From the NCBI RefSeq assembly GCF_002154605.1, contig NZ_MUNE01000392.1:1-33061 (forward strand): DNA of 33,061 nt, in the 5' to 3' direction. The position numbers and the translations under genes are program-made. The first letter of the stretch is position 1. The number at the start of each line of letters is the position of its first letter. Shown here piece after piece: positions 32,510-33,061 of this stretch. This stretch comes from Streptomyces milbemycinicus (GTDB lineage Bacteria; Actinomycetota; Actinomycetes; Streptomycetales; Streptomycetaceae). The notes beneath the pieces are model-generated. The model worked only from the letters and a program-made list of their open reading frames with translations. It was not told the DNA's origin and searched no databases.

Positions 32510-33061
32510 ATGGCGATGCGCAAAGGCAGCAATGTTCCGGTTCCGGCGTCGGCGGTGCGGGTCGAGCTGGGCTGGCGCACCGGCCCGGGAGCGCCGGACG
32601 TCGACGCCTCGGCGCTGCTGCTGGTATCCGGAAAGGTCCGTTCCGACGCGGACTTCGTCTTCTACAACCAGCCGGCACACTCCTCGGGCGCCGTACGCCA
32701 CGAAGGCAAGCGAACCGCCGGTGACACCGTGACCGACACCCTTTCGGTGGACTTCGGCCGGGTGGAGCCCGCGATCGAGACGGTGGTGCTCGCCGCGTCC
32801 GCGGACGGCGGCAGTTTCGGCCGGGTCCCGGGCCTGTACATCCGTGTGCTGGACGCCTCGGGCGGTGCGGAGCTCGCCCGGTTCGACAGCGAGGACGCCA
32901 CCGTCGAGACCGCGTTTGTGCTCGGCGAGCTCTACAGGAGGCAGGGCGCGTGGAAGTTCCGTGCCGTCGGCCAGGGCTACGGCAGTGGACTCGCGGGCCT
33001 CGCCACGGACTTCGGCATCAGCGTCGACGAGCCCCAGCACGCCCCCGGCCCCGCCTCCGTC
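32510..33061 (+). CDS. TerD family protein (cut by window edge)
   Basis: 184 residues are visible. The ATG at 32510 has AGGGGG 5 nt upstream. The TerD signature is clear: [20 protein letters not shown], then [20 protein letters not shown], and later [20 protein letters not shown] and [20 protein letters not shown]. TerD proteins bind calcium through acidic loops and appear in tellurite resistance and in phage, stress and developmental functions in Streptomyces. The visible part is one complete TerD domain of usual size, so the gene may carry further domains or end just beyond the window. Confidence 0.93.
   Translation, partial: MAMRKGSNVPVPASAVRVELGWRTGPGAPDVDASALLLVSGKVRSDADFVFYNQPAHSSGAVRHEGKRTAGDTVTDTLSVDFGRVEPAIETVVLAASADGGSFGRVPGLYIRVLDASGGAELARFDSEDATVETAFVLGELYRRQGAWKFRAVGQGYGSGLAGLATDFGISVDEPQHAPGPASV

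Overview
The window is a high-GC actinobacterial chromosome segment, almost certainly Streptomyces. Supporting signs are the third-position GC bias, GTG and TTG starts, several leaderless starts, a single TTA codon in the whole set, and family content typical of streptomycetes: a WXG/RHS toxin, a mycothiol-dependent enzyme, RsbW-like ATPases, a DosR-type regulator, DUF2797, an Rv1733c-like protein, a TerD protein and a Pro/Gln/Gly-rich protein. I recognise 29 genes. Two run off the window edges (RHS protein at the left, TerD at the right). No rRNA, tRNA, transposase or CRISPR array was seen.

Region by region: 1-2124 (minus) is the N-terminal part of a type VII-secretion-type RHS/YD-repeat polymorphic toxin. 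2274-3824 (minus) is a metallo-beta-lactamase-fold protein with a C-terminal Rieske domain. 4203-6190 (plus) is a NarL-type two-component operon with a palindrome upstream. 6294-8434 (minus) holds a DUF2797 protein, a small membrane protein and a mycothiol-dependent maleylpyruvate isomerase-like protein. 8491-11003 is a divergent MFS transporter/ROK repressor pair whose promoters appear to overlap. 11094-13340 (minus) is a TetR - DUF4865 - phosphotriesterase-like operon with a clear operator. 13419-16556 (minus) holds an anti-sigma-type ATPase, a small unknown protein, an SRPBCC protein and a DeoR/GlpR regulator, separated by repeat-rich spacers. 16748-21531 is a convergent, overlapping pair: a polytopic membrane protein with a C-terminal GHSQG esterase-like domain (and the only TTA codon), and a beta-helix/AAA+ ATPase fusion.

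21705-30475 looks like a dormancy/redox-stress island: an Rv1733c-like membrane protein, a double-GAF (DosS/DevS-type) histidine kinase, a tandem universal stress protein, an RsbW-like ATPase, a phosphoketolase, a cyclic-nucleotide-binding-domain-only protein, a TlpA-like lipoprotein thioredoxin and a DevR/DosR-type response regulator. The set suggests a sensor/regulator pair controlling stress proteins and a bypass of central carbon metabolism, but no regulator binding site could be assigned with confidence. The right end holds a MOSC protein, the Pro/Gln-rich protein and a divergent TerD protein.

The most unusual structural theme is a set of short tandem duplications lying across stop codons. 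At four genes (stops at 7227, 11094, 15026 and 19093) the unit is a multiple of three (15, 12, 12 and 24 bp) and recreates an in-frame stop downstream. At a fifth (stop at 28925) four 20-bp units place stops in all three frames. The window also holds a 10-bp x5 array, several perfect hairpins and an intergenic repeat island.
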